A stretch of DNA of 64,000 bases from Humulus lupulus. Taxonomy: Eukaryota; Streptophyta; Magnoliopsida; Rosales; Cannabaceae. Shown here in pieces: positions 24,259 through 35,723 of this stretch (position 1 is its first letter; every line of letters starts with the position of its first letter). The translations under genes were made by a program, and so were the position numbers. The notes beneath the pieces are model-generated. The model saw only the letters and a list, made by a program, of their open reading frames with translations, ran no database searches and was not told the DNA's origin. Where the stretch lies: assembly GCF_963169125.1 (NCBI RefSeq), contig NC_084797.1, positions 88,011,868 to 88,075,867 of the forward strand, given 5' to 3'.

Positions 24259-24828
24259 CGTTTAGGTTTAAAGTTTCTTGAAGACTGGCTGGGCATGTAC
24301 ACTCGCTGCTAAAGACAAGCTCGACTCAGGGTTTGGTAACCATATATATGATTATACATTTGGGTGTTTAAATGAAATATAAATGTTTTATCTGCATGAT
24401 TATTAAGAAGCATGAGATATACTGATATAGGGCCTGGCCCTTGACTGTTGTGTGAATATGATAAGGCGTGCTTATTAGCATTGCTACTGTATGTGAATAA
24501 TTGTTTAAATGTTTGTTTGCATTATGATTGTGTTTTGTTTGTTGAGTTTTGCATTTGGACCGTGGAATGAGTATAAACCTATTGTCATTACCTGACCAGC
24601 CGAGTCATTGATTGCAGATAAACTTGGATAGTTATGCATCCAAGGTGATTAGTTCGACTAGCCAGCACCGAGGTCGGGGCTAGAGATGATGAGCAAGGCC
24701 AGAACCCTTCGTTAGTCCCTGAGAGCTAGTAACAGTTTCTTGCTGATATTCAAGCTAGTCTTCAGAGCCAGGAAGAAGAGATTCACCTTCTGAGGCAGCA
24801 GGCTCTGTCAGGGAGTGTTGCACCTAAC

Positions 24829-26128
24829 TTGCCACCTAATGTGGCACCAGCTGTACAGGCGCCTGAGATTGGAAACAGGTGGGAGCCACTTTATGAAATA
24901 TTTAGGAGACAACATCCTCCAATCTTTCAGGGAGGACCAGATCCACTTAAGGCTGAACAGTGGATGAGTATGATCACCTCCATTATGGATTTTATGAGGG
25001 TTGAAGGTAATGACAGGGTGGCTTATGCCACCTATATGCTTAGAGAAGATGCTCGCATTTTGTGGGAGGTGGCATCCCAGACTCGAGATGTTTCTACGCT
25101 AAGTTGGAATGAGTTCAGAGATTTGTTCAACAAGAAATATTACAACGTTGTCGTCAGGGCGACAAAGGTGACCAAGTTCATTGGGTTAATGCAGGGCAGT
25201 ATGACAATTACTGAGTATGCCCTGAAATTTGACAGGCTAGCAAAGTTTGCACCAGATCTAGTGCCTATAGATGCATCTAGGTAGGACAAGTTTGTTCGAG
25301 GGCTTAATGCTATGATAGCCTGAGATGTGAGGATCACATCAGTATCTGGGGAGACGATTTATGCCCAGGCTGTTGAGAAGGCCTCACTGCTGAGGAGGCA
25401 GAAAACAAGATCTGGAGGGAGAACACTGTGAGATGGGATGTTCGCAGGCCAATGCCACCATTTACAGGGACTGGTAGTGGAGAGGCCCTTGTGATCAGAA
25501 GAGGAAGACCCCTGACACCTCGACCACAACTGGTCCTAATAGGAGGGGTCGGGGTGCCCAAGGTGGCCAGGGAGGCGGTGAGTCATGGAGAAGCTATCCA
25601 GAGTGTAGTAGATGCAGAAAGCGCCATCTGGGTGAATGCCAGGAAAATGCCTGTTACTTGTGCGGGGTGGTTGGACACCTTAAGAAGGATTGCCCGACAT
25701 TTAAGAAAGAGGAACTAGGGAAGGAAGACAACTTGACTCCAGCTCGAGGGCTCGCCTTGACACAGGCAGAGGCAGAGGCTAGTCCCTTGGTAGTGACATG
25801 TCAGCTTTCTAGCGCTGGCTCTCCATATATTGTATTGATTCATTCTGGTTCTACACATTCATTTGTTTTTAGTAAAGTGATTGATAGATTGTGTAGACCT
25901 AGTGAGTATTATACTGCGAGGTTTGGGATTATACTACCTACAAGGGAGATGGTAGTTTCTAGGAGATGGATTAGAGCACGACCAATGATGGTGGATAGTA
26001 GGGAACTATCAGTAGAATTGATTGAGTTGGGTATGGATGATTTTGATATGAATTTGGGGATGGATTGGTTAGTCAGATATGGGGCCACTATAGATTGCAG
26101 GAAGAAGATGGTAACTTTTGAGCCATAG
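24829..26128 (+). pseudogene. TEK-2 gag and protease
   Basis: Gag domain with RRQHPPIFQGGPDPLKAEQW, YMLREDARILWEV and WNEFRDLFNKKYY (24880-25145). Then a pre-knuckle CSRCRKRHLGEC and the zinc knuckle CYLCGVVGHLKKDCP (about 25650-25695, C-X2-C-X4-H-X4-C). The protease region follows to 26128, with LIHSGSTHSFVF where the family has DSG; histidine replaces the catalytic aspartate. Stops at 25282 (TAG) and 25321 (TGA) and frameshifts near 25430 and 25660 separate the pieces. The original start is unclear; 24829 is only the first in-frame ATG. The leader is 24259-24828. Confidence 0.88.
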
Positions 26129-26226
26129 GGTGAAGACCCCTTTATTTTGTGTGTAATATGCATAGACCTCGCATTCCTATGATATCGGTGTTAAGGGCTA
26201 GGGACCTATTACAAGGACGGTGTATA

Positions 26227-28889
26227 TGTAATGCCCCAAATTTCCTAATAAGGTTTAGGACCTTGGTTAAGAGGCTGGGAGGGCCATAATTGATTTATTA
26301 TGTTATTAAATAATTATATGCATGTTTATGTGAATTATATTATAATATGATGATAAATGCATGCATATGGGTCCATTTTAAATTATAAGGGCATTTTGGT
26401 AATTTAGCCCATTGAGGCCATAATTGTGTATTTTCATGTATGTGGGTGAATTATGAATAATACCACATTATATGTGGATTTTTTTCGAGTCGTTCGGCAT
26501 GAGAAGATCCTTTGAATGCAAGTTATCGGTCTAGTCATAACAGGGTTAATTTCGGGGTGAGTCTCGGGGTAATTTGAGGATTAGTTCATTACCGGGAATA
26601 AAGGGGTAATGTGATATGATTTATTAGCATTTAAGAATATTGGAAATAATGGGAATTGGAGGACGTTAATTATGATTAGCGAGATTAGATGGGAAAGGAC
26701 TATTTTACCCTTGGGGCTGTTAAGGAAAGAAGATAAGCCTAGGTGCATTTTGGTCTTTTGACCTAACGATATATATAACCTTAAGAAGCTGTTGAAGCTT
26801 AAGAAAACACAGCACTTCTTCTTCCTCTCCTGATCATATCTCTTCCTTTCCCTTCCTCGGGATTTTTGAAGCCAAGATTGAGGGTTCAAGAATGGGAATC
26901 AAGGTTTGAGGGTTTAGGCTTGTGTTCAGCCATTGTAGAGGATTCAATTCGAGTTTAAGTTAAGGTTTTAGTTCGATTTTCTGGATCCTTGCTCTGTTTT
27001 TTGTGTTGGTTTTGAGGTTGGAGTTTTGATGATAGGAATGGGAATTTGATGAGATTTTGAATGGTTTAACGCTTGTGTTTTATTGGTTATATGATGGACA
27101 AGTTGTGGTAATAGTTGGAACCTTTCCTTTGTGGTGTTGGAAGTGTTTTAGTTAGGTTTTCAATTGAGTTGGAAGAGGAAAAATAGGGGGTTTTGGCTGG
27201 GTTTTGTGTGGGGCCGCGGCTCTGTTCTAGAGCGTCGCGCTTGATGAAGTAGCAAGGGGGTGCTGGAAGGCCGTTGGGCCGTGGCATGGGGAAGGTAGGG
27301 CCGCGGCGCGTGTAGGTAGCTGGAGTGCAAGCGCCTCTATTTGGGGAGGTGGGCCGTGGCATGGGGGAAGGCTGGCCGCGACCCTTAGTGGCATTTTTGG
27401 CCAGAAGTGTGTTTTCATTGTGGGAATCCAAACCTTAGGCCTCAGGATCGTTCCAACTACCCGGTTTAGTGGGATTTGATGTCCCGGAGGCTAGGTCTTG
27501 GTCCGGGAACCTTTTATTGATTGATTTTATTGATGGAATCCCATATTTTGTTATGATTAGGTGACCGCTAAGAGATCAAAGGATTGATCATTCTCAAGGG
27601 TTGTTCAATTATTATTTCTCGCTCGAACCAGAGGTAAGAAAACTGCACCCAGTATGTGATGCACGAGAAACATGTGATTAGGGCATGCCATGGATATTGA
27701 ATATGAGATTGATCATAGATTGAGTCTCTGTGTTTGTGCATGATCCTAATTATGCTAGCAATTGTTAAGTAAGCATGCTGAATGCCCTAAATTTGGATAT
27801 TTGACATATGACATATGCCTGGTTGCATTGCTTACTTGTGTGTGGCACTGACTTACTAGTCAGGAATTGACACTGGTGTTTGTATTAACTTTGAAGCAGT
27901 GACTCACTAGTCAAGTTTGGCAGTAGTACTGAGCACTAGTCACATGGTATTGACTAATAAGTCAAGAACGGTCTTAGCGTGTTTAATGGAAACCAACAAA
28001 GATTAGATCTAATCGACAACTGCATTGAATGACTCAACTTGAGCATTAATGCCTATGGCTAGTCACATAGAGCCGGGCCAGAAGGCCTAGGTGACTGCTT
28101 CGTCACATGGATATGGGTGTTGAGCCCGTAGTGACTTACTCAATAGTCACTCATCTGATTTAAGTTAGTGACTTACTCAACAGTCACTCATCTGATTAGA
28201 GCCAGGGCCAGAAGGCCCATGTGACTGTGTCGTCACATGGCTGTGGGTGCTGAGCCCCGTAGTGACTTGCTCGTCAGTCACTCCTTATGGTTAACGGAAC
28301 CTCAAGTGTTAAATCACTCATCTGATTAGGATTGACCTGGTAGTCATCCATTCAGGAGGGTAGGATTCCTTATCCTAGATACCCATCATTATCTGAACCT
28401 ATTTGCATGCATAAATAGGGCTATCATTGCTAGGCATGCACATTATGATTTTTTAACATGTTATTACTGTTCATGAGCATATTGAGTTTTCTTGCTGGGC
28501 TTCGGCTCACGGATGCTATGTTGTGCAGGTAAAGGCAAAAGAAATTTGGACCATCCTTGAGTTGGAGAGCTTAGGTGACGATGTGTACATATGCGGCTGC
28601 TCGACCGCCACAGCTGAGGATTGAAAAAGGAATTAGGGTTAAACCCTATTTTTCCGCTTAGGTCGGCTAGTTGTATATATTTTGTTGTAATAAACCTTTA
28701 AATTATATTTTTAAGATCCCAATGTATACAGTAAACGTTCTAGTGAAACGTTATATCTTAACCAAAAATTTTAACCCCAAATCGCTAATCATACTTAGTT
28801 ACACAATTATGGCCAAATGACTCGATTAGCGAGTTTAACACTGTTTAAAAAGGCACACCGTAACGGTCCCTGGAGTTTAGGGCGTTATA
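26227..28889 (+). repeat. Solo TEK LTR between TEK-2 protease and RT
   Basis: TGTAATGCCCC...GGGCGTTATA; the final TTATA is a likely change from TTACA. Flanks GTATA (26222-26226) and GAATA (28890-28894) fit a 5-bp duplication with one later change. Removing it reunites the protease end with the pre-RT block seen uninterrupted at the window start. It is about 400 bp longer than the usual TEK LTR because of a repeat expansion at 27849-28281. Small ORFs near 27087-27431 on the minus strand are in the GC-rich block and are not genes. Confidence 0.85.
27849..28281 (+). repeat. TGACT/AGTCA dyad repeats in TEK LTR
   Basis: Eight short inverted dyads of the form TGACT...AGTCA or GTGACT...GTCAC: 27849-27862, 27900-27913, 27951-27964, 28091-28106, 28131-28150, 28168-28187, 28221-28236 and 28262-28281. 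Part is a tandem duplication with an offset of about 130 bp (28070-28150 against 28199-28281). Other TEK LTRs in the window lack this expansion. Confidence 0.8.
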
Positions 28890-31756
28890 GAATAGGTCTT
28901 CTAGCTAGTGTGGTGGATACCACTTGAGTTTCGCCAGTGGAGCCGGGAGAGACTAGATTGGTATGCGAGTTCATGGAAGTGTTTCCTGAGGATTTAATGG
29001 CATTGTCGCCGCATAGGGAAGTTCGGTTTATCATTGAGTTAGCGCCAAGTACAGAGCCAGTGTCAAGGGCACCATATAGGATGGCTCTGGTAGAGCTAAA
29101 AGAGGTGAAGATACAGTTGCGGGAATTATTGGAATTGGGATTCATCAGACCTAGCTACTCGCCATGGGGTGCTCCAGTTTTATTGGTGAAGAAGAAGGAT
29201 GGGAGTTTGAAAACGTGTATAGTAGGGAGTTGAATAAGTTGACTGTCAAGAACAAGTACCCCCTACTGAGGATACATGACCTGTTTGATCAGCTGCAAGG
29301 TAAGACGATATTCTCAGAGATTGATCTTCAAACTGGTTATCACCAGCTGAGGATCAAGGATGAAGATATTTCGAAGACGACCTTCCACACGAGGTATGGG
29401 CATTATGAGATTTTGGTCATTTCGTTTGGATTGACCAATGCCCCAACAACGTTTATGGATCTGATGAACAGGGTGTTCAAGGACTTTTTAAATCAGTTTG
29501 TGATTGTCTTCATCGATGAAATCCTAGTTTACTCCAGTTCAGAGGCAGAGCATGAGCAGCATCTCTGATGGGTATTGCAGAGGTTGGGGGAGCATCGGTT
29601 ATATGCCAAATTTAAGATGTGTGAGTTCTGGCTGTCGGAAGTGACATTTATTGGACATATTGTCAGTGGAGACGGGATTAAGGTGAAACCGGCCAAGGTA
29701 GAAGCAGTTAGGGATTGGCCGAGGCCAAGGAACGCCTCAGAGGCTAGGAGCTTCCTTGGACTAGCGAGATATTACAGACGATTCGTGGAAGGGTTTTCAA
29801 AGATTGCCACATCGTTGTCTGAGTTAACACGGAAGAATCTGAAGTTCATCTGGTCAGACAAATGTGAGGGTAGATTCTAGGAGTTGAAGTGACAATTGAT
29901 TACTGCTCCCTGTTGAGTCTTCCTTCGAAGGGAGGGAAGTTTGTAGTGTACCGTGACGCATCAAGACTGGGGTTGGGATGTGTGTTGATGCAAAATGAGA
30001 AGGTTATTGATTATGAATCGTGGCAGCTGAATGAATATGAGCAGCGGTACCCTACCCATGATTTGGAACTAGCAGCGGTGGTATTCGCACTGAAGGTATG
30101 GTGACATTACTTGTATGGAGAGAAGTGTAAGATATACACCGATCATCAGAGTTTAAAGTATTTCTTCCCCCAGAAGGACCTAAATATGAGACAAAGACGT
30201 TGTCTAGAATTGTTGAAGGACTATGACTATGACATCCTCTACCACCCAGGAAAAGCCAATGCAGTGGCAGATGCTTTGAGCCGGAGGGGCCCAGGAGAAT
30301 TGTTTAGTTCGAAGCAGATATCAAAGGAATTAACCGAGGAAATGACTAGAGTGAGGATCGAGTTGGTTGTGGGCCAGTTGGCAAATATTACTTTAAAATC
30401 TACCCTCTTGGAAAGGATAAGAGAGGGTCATATGGGTGATGCGCAGTTGCAGGAGGTTAGACGGAATGCCCTAGCTGGAGTGGCAAGAGATTATTCCATC
30501 TCATAGACGGGATTCTTGAGATACAAGGATTAGATCTGTGTTATGATGGATATGGGTATTAGATGAGAGATACTTGATGAATCTGATACTACACCATACT
30601 CACTTCATCTAGGCACCACGAAGATACACCCGGATCTACAGACTTTATATTGGTGGCCTGGGATGAAGAAGGGTGTGGTTGAATACGTAGCCAGTTTAAC
30701 TTGTCAGCAGTAAAGGTTGAACATCAACGACTAGGGGGTCTTTACAGCCTTTGGGTATTCCTGAGTGGAAGAGAGGATATTACCATGGATTTTGTAGGAG
30801 GTTTGCCCTAGACGGTGGGGCAACATGACTCAGTGTAGGTGATAGTAGATAGGTACACCAAATCAGCTCACTTTCTACCATTAAGAACGACCTATGCTGT
30901 GGATCAGTATGCAGAGTTGTATGTGAGGGAGCTTGTACGTGTCCATGGGGTTCCTAAGTCTATAGTGTCATATTGGGATCCCATATTTACCTCCAAATTT
31001 TCAGGTGGTTTACAGAGGGCTATGGGAACTCAGTTGAAGTTCAATATAGCCTTTTATCCTCAGACAGACGAACAGTTTGATAGGACAATTCAGATATTGG
31101 AGGACATGCTTAGAGCATGTGTTATAGACTTCAAGGGATCTTGGAGTAAGTTCCTTCCGTTGATTAATACACCAATAGTTATCAATCAATGATTGGAGTA
31201 GCCCCATACGAGATGTTATATGGAGGGATGTTTATTGCCCATTCATTGGGATAAGATGGGAGAGAGAAAGTATTTGGGACTAGATATGGTTCAAAAGACT
31301 AATGAAGCTATTGAGAAGATTTGAGCTCGAATGCTTGCCTCGCAGAGTAGACAGAAAAGCTACGCTGATCTTAAGCGTAGCGACGTGGAGTTCCAGGTCG
31401 GGGACCACGTATTTCTGCGAGTTTCGCCACTGCGTGGGGTGAGGAGATTTGGGAAAAAGGGCAAGCTGAGCCCAAGATTCGTAGGACCTTTCAAGATCTT
31501 GGAGAGGATTGGGCAGGTAGCCTACAGATTGACTCTGCCACCGTCTTTCAAGATCAGGGGTTCATAACGTATTCCACATTGTAATGCTTCAAAAGTACGT
31601 CTCAGATACGACCTATTTATTAGGTTACGAGGATCTGGAGATACAGAGAGATTTGTGATATGAGGAGCTACCTGTTCAAATCCTAGACAAGAAGAATAAA
31701 GTTTTGAGGAACAAGACGATTTCTTTAGTCAAAGTATTATGGAGGAATAGCAAGGC
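28890..31756 (+). pseudogene. TEK-2 pol (RT, RNase H, integrase)
   Basis: Tekay-like pol: RT blocks ([45 protein letters not shown]), [10 protein letters not shown] at about 29510-29535 with glutamate at the second catalytic aspartate, RNase H ([20 protein letters not shown]), the integrase zinc region (30590-30710), core ([12 protein letters not shown] at 30846; VSYWDPIF where VSDRDP is usual) and C-terminal LSPRFVGPFKILERI at 31470. Frameshifts and stops separate these at about 29230, 29568, 29880, 30104, 30506, 30840, 31190 and 31323. The last part, the chromodomain (KVLRNKTISLVKVLW), is cut by CRL-3 at 31756 and resumes at 52394. Confidence 0.9.
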
Positions 31757-32502
31757 TGATGAGGACACCAAGACTAAAGATCCAAGTCAAGTTCCAGTTG
31801 GTCCGGTGACGAGAGCACGAGCCAAGAGATTCAAAGAAGAACTTAACAGCCTAGTCCACAGAGTCCTAAAACAAGAGGAGACCGTGGCCAACACTGAAGG
31901 AGAACGAAGACTTGTCCTACTCATCAAAGTAGACCTAGTTTAGAAGCTTGATGAGTCTTATTGTATTTTGTCATCTTGTCTTTTTATTTTTAATCACATT
32001 TTTTATTTAGTCTTTGTTTATTTTGTGAAAAGTCAAACATTTGACTTGTGTGAGTCCAATAGTCCTTTTGTCTTTAATTTTCGGTTTTCATTAGGAAGAC
32101 AAAGGGTTGTCTTTAATTTTCGGTTTTCATTAGGAAGACAAAGGGGTTGTCTTTAATTTTTGGTTTTCATTAGGAAGACAAAGGGGCTTGTTTGATGTAA
32201 TTTTTCGGCTATATTAGGCCTTGTAAACATTTGGGAAAGGCAGATTATGATGAAATGAAAATTGAGAGGTTTTCTTCTTGAGTTCTTGAAGAGACTATTA
32301 GAACTTATCAAGGGTATTCCTTGTGGCGTTCAATCCGACTTATCAAACGGATTCCCATCCCCGTTTGTGGCGTCTTCCTCATACCAAGGTTCGTGCTTGG
32401 CTAAGCATTGGGTCGCGGTTCTTCATTCCAATTTCGTGTGTTCTTGGTGGCTGCCATATTTGGTGTTGGGTTTCACCACAATCGTTGGTGTGGTTCGTAT
32501 CA
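31757..32502 (+). repeat. CRL-3 5' LTR (long-tail type)
   Basis: TGATGAGGACACC...GTTCGTATCA. Its first 180 bp can encode the polyprotein tail ([19 protein letters not shown]... to LIKVDLV), even though in the 5' LTR this is upstream of gag. It contains three 39-40 bp U3 repeats and a TATA-like CTATATTAGG at 32209-32218. The ORF at 32262-32603 is R/U5 sequence, repeated in every CRL LTR. Confidence 0.95.
32070..32190 (+). repeat. U3 tandem repeats of CRL LTR
   Basis: Three units of 39-40 bp starting GTCTTTAATTTT at 32070, 32109 and 32149, each ending in AGGAAGACAAAGG. They lie directly upstream of the TATA-like motif, the usual site of enhancer repeats. The unit number varies between CRL LTRs. 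Confidence 0.88.
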
Positions 32503-32504
32503 GT

Positions 32505-32516
32505 TGGTATCAGAGC
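32505..32516 (+). other. CRL-3 primer binding site (tRNA-iMet)
   Basis: TGGTATCAGAGC two bases after the LTR end. Confidence 0.93.
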
Positions 32517-33663
32517 TTAGGATCATCCGGTTTGGCCTATCCTTTTTCATTTGTTTTTCTATTCAATTCGTGTTCTTATATTAGGGTTTCTAAAAAAAAT
32601 TAAGAAAAAAAAAATCAATTCGTGTTCCTATATTCAATTCGTGTTCATCTAGTTGTTTTTTTTTCTATTCTAGAGCTTGTTAATTTCCTTGTTTCAATTG
32701 TTTCCTTGTTTCCCTTATTTTTTGTGAAATCTGAAACTAATCTAGAGCTTGTTGATTTCCTTATTTCAATTGTTTCCTTGTTTCTTTTTTTTTTCGTTTC
32801 ATTGTTCAAATTGTGCAATTGAATTAGGGTTTCTGAAATTTCCCATAATTGGTTTTCTTTTTGTTTCTGAATTCGTGAATTAGGGTTCTTATTGTAAAAA
32901 CTGAATTTTCATTGAGTTCCTCTTGTTTTGTTGTGAAATCCGAATGTGCTTTGGGTTTCTCTTGTTCTTATTGTGCAATCCAAATTGGGATTGAGTTCCC
33001 TTGTTCTTATTGTAAAATCTGAATTGGGATTGAGTTTTCTCTTGTTCTTGTAGTGAAATCTGAATTGAGATTGGGTTTTATCTTGTTCTTATGGTGAAAT
33101 CTGAATTGGGATTGAGTTTATCTTATTCTTAGTGTTAAATCCGAATGTGGGTTGAGTTTTCTCTTTTCTTTTTGTGAAATCCGAATCTGCATTGTTTCTC
33201 TTTTCTTGTATCTGCATTTGAAAAAAAAAATAGAAAGACAGAAAGAAAGAAGAATAAAAGAAAACCAAGAGGATCCAAGTCTGGAAACCTCTCTTAAAAT
33301 TTTTTTGTTCTATTCTTATTCCCTATGGTCTAGGGGCCTTTTTGCCAAAACCTCACACAAGTGATCCAAAAATCATCATTTTTCGTCATTTTTCATCAGT
33401 TTTTCTATGTTCGTTTGGTTTGTTCTGGTTTGATTTGCTACTTGAATCCTCCATGATATTGTGTGATTAGTTTTGAAAGAACTTAAAGAAGAATACGAGT
33501 GGAAAAAAGGCAGAGGTGTGAGCCTATTTGAGGGTAAAAGCCATTGAAATTAAGTGAAACACGAGGGGATTTGGGTGAAAATATTGTTCGAGTGAAACAC
33601 GTGAGGGAGTGTGGTGAGGTCTTTTCTCCATATTATTCTAACCTTATTTTGCAGATTTCCATC
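32517..33663 (+). other. CRL-3 leader with a 40-bp minisatellite
   Basis: Non-coding leader. Between 32893 and about 33193 a GTGAAATCTGAAT-type word recurs every 39-41 bp (32893, 32934, 32973, 33012, 33053, 33094, 33134, 33174). The rest is T-rich. Immediately before gag, TTATTTTGCAG ends at 33654, resembling a 3' splice site. No gene is seen. Confidence 0.82.
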
Positions 33664-33795
33664 ATGGCACAAAATCCAAGAAATGATATTCCGCCACCTG
33701 AGGTTCCGAATCTACAAAAATGCAAGCATTAATTGGGGAGATGCGAAGGATGATGAGGGTGGAGTGTGAGCAGATATATGAGAGAGGTTGGATAG
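33664..33795 (+). pseudogene. CRL-3 gag, first codons
   Basis: ATG at 33664 (MAQNPRNDIPPPEVPNLQ) aligns with the other CRL gag starts. A frameshift near 33715 breaks it. It is interrupted at 33795 by CRL-2, with GATAG duplicated, and resumes at 46617. Confidence 0.9.
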
Positions 33796-34500
33796 TGATG
33801 AGGACACCAAGACCCAAGTATCAAGTCAAGTTCCAGTTGGTCCAGTGACGAGGGCACGAGCCAAGAGATTCAAGGAAGAACTTAACAACCTAGTCCACAA
33901 AGTCCTAAAACAAGAGGAGACTGTGGTCAACATTGAAGGAGAACAAAGACTTGTCTTACTCATCAAAGTTGACTGAGTTTAGGAGCTTCATGAGTCTTAC
34001 TGTATTTTTCATTTTAATTTATTTACGTTATTGTTGTTTTGGTCTTTCTTTATTTTGTAAAAGTCAAACACTTGACTTGTGTGAGCTGAAGAGTTGTGTG
34101 AGCCGAAAGGTCTTGTTTTGTGAGCTGAAGAGTTGTGTGAGCCGAAAGGTCTTGTTTATGGTACTTTCATTAGGAAGACCAAGGGTCTTGTTTTCATGTA
34201 ATTTTCTTCCTTATAAGGAATGCCAAAACAATGTGAAAAGGCAGATTATGTTGAATGAAATTGTGAGTTTATTTCTTCTTGAGTTCTTGAAGAAACTTTT
34301 GAACTTATCAAGGAGATTCCTTGTGGCGTTCATCCTGACTTATCAAACGGATTCCATCCCCGTTTGTGCCGTCTTCCTCATACCAAGGTTCATGCTTGGC
34401 TAAGCATTGGGTCGCGGTTCCATTCCAATCTCGTATGTTCTTGGTGGCTGTTCCATATTTGGTGTCGGGTTTCATCACAGTGTTGGTGTGGTTCGTATCA
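33796..34500 (+). repeat. CRL-2 5' LTR (long-tail, altered U3)
   Basis: TGATGAGGACACC...GTTCGTATCA. The tail-coding part matches CRL-1's 3' LTR. The usual AAGACAAAGG repeats are largely replaced by a different duplication, and the promoter motif is CTTATAAGG at 34210-34218 instead of CTATATAAGG. The ORFs at 33933-34597 are LTR sequence. Confidence 0.93.
34081..34158 (+). repeat. Alternative U3 tandem repeat of CRL-2
   Basis: Two exact-looking 39-bp units starting GTGAGCTGAAGAG at 34081 and 34120. The same pair is seen in the 3' LTR at 46197-46275. This takes the place of the standard enhancer-like units. Confidence 0.88.
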
Positions 34501-34502
34501 GT

Positions 34503-34514
34503 TGGTATCAGAGA
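34503..34514 (+). other. CRL-2 primer binding site (tRNA-iMet)
   Basis: TGGTATCAGAGA two bases after the LTR; last base differs from the usual C. Confidence 0.9.
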
Positions 34515-35723
34515 TTAGGATCATCCGGTTTGGCCTATCATTTTTCATTTGTGTTTTTTATTCAATTCGTTTTTCAATTTTAGGGTTTCTGAAATAAAAA
34601 AAAAAAATTAATATTCATCATCTAGTCGTGTTTGAGTTCTATGTCCTTGTTTATTTTTTTTCTTGTGAAATCCAAAACTACTATAGTTAATTTCCCTATT
34701 TCAATTGTTTCCTTGTTCAATCATTCCCTTATTTCCAAAGTTTCCATTATTTCTTTGTGAAATCCCTTGAAATCCGAAACTAGTTGATATTGCTAAGTCC
34801 GAATCTGTTTTCTTTTTATTTCAATTCAAGTTCGAATCTATTTGTTGTCAAATTCATTTGTTTTCCCTTGTTTCAATTGTTTTTGTGTTGTGAAATCCGA
34901 AAGTACTCTAGAGCCACAAATTAGTATTGTTGATTTCAATTCATTCGTTTTCCCTTGTTTCAATTGTTTCTTGATGAAATCTGAAATTACTCTAGTGCCA
35001 CGGATTGATTGTGTTATTTTCTTTACTAGTTGAGAAATCTGAGATTGTTTTGGTGCCACGGATTGATTGGTTCTCTATTATTGGTTTTGGGAAATATTGG
35101 TTCTCTGTTATTGGGCGTGTACCACAGATTGTTTTGGGGAATATTGTTATTAGCAGCGGTTTTCACAGATGGGTTTTCATGTTATTGGGAGTGTTGTTGA
35201 ATCATAGATGGGTTTGTTCTTGAATCTGTTTTAGTAACACAAATTGCTTCGTTTTCGGGTTGGCTCTTTGGTATTCATTTTTTTTTCGGGTTAGCTCTTT
35301 GTTCTTGAAGACAGAAAAGAAAGAAGAAGAAAAACCAAGAGGATCCGAGACTAAAAAGAAAAAAAAAAAATTTTTAAATTTTTGTTCTATTCTTGTTCCC
35401 CATAGTCGAGAGTCCCTTTTGCCAAAACCCCACACAAGTGTTCCAAAAATCACCATTTTTCGCAACTTTTTCATCGGTTTTCGTTTGATTTGTTTGGTAG
35501 AATTGGCTGCTTGAACCTCCATATCACCGTTTCATTAGTTTTCAAAGAGCTTAAAGAAGAAAATAGAGTGGAAAAAGGTAGAGGTGTGAGCTTATTTGAG
35601 GGTAAAAGCCATCATTGAGTGCAAACACGAGTGTACTTGAGTGACCATTTTCTTTGAGTGAAACACGTGAGGGAGTGTGGTGAGGTCTTTTTCTAACCTT
35701 ATTTTTTTTGCAGATTTTCAATC
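34515..35723 (+). other. CRL-2 leader
   Basis: About 1.2 kb, T-rich with scattered GAAATCCGAAA words, a purine run at 35314-35378 and a TTTTTTTTGCAG tract ending at 35713, ten bases before the gag ATG. No coding content recognised. Confidence 0.75.

Noticed and set aside
24829..26128. Possibility that TEK or CRL sequences are pararetrovirus integrations
   Set aside because: LTRs, initiator-tRNA primer sites, polypurine tracts and integrase are all present with 5-bp duplications, which fits LTR retrotransposons; no movement protein or coat-type gene is seen.
26581..26889. 102-codon minus-strand ORF
   Set aside because: Inside the first third of a TEK LTR, low-complexity composition and not preserved in sister LTRs.
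32070..32190. Regularly spaced repeats resembling a CRISPR array
   Set aside because: Units are head-to-tail and similar over their whole length, without unique spacers, and sit in an LTR U3 region of a plant element.
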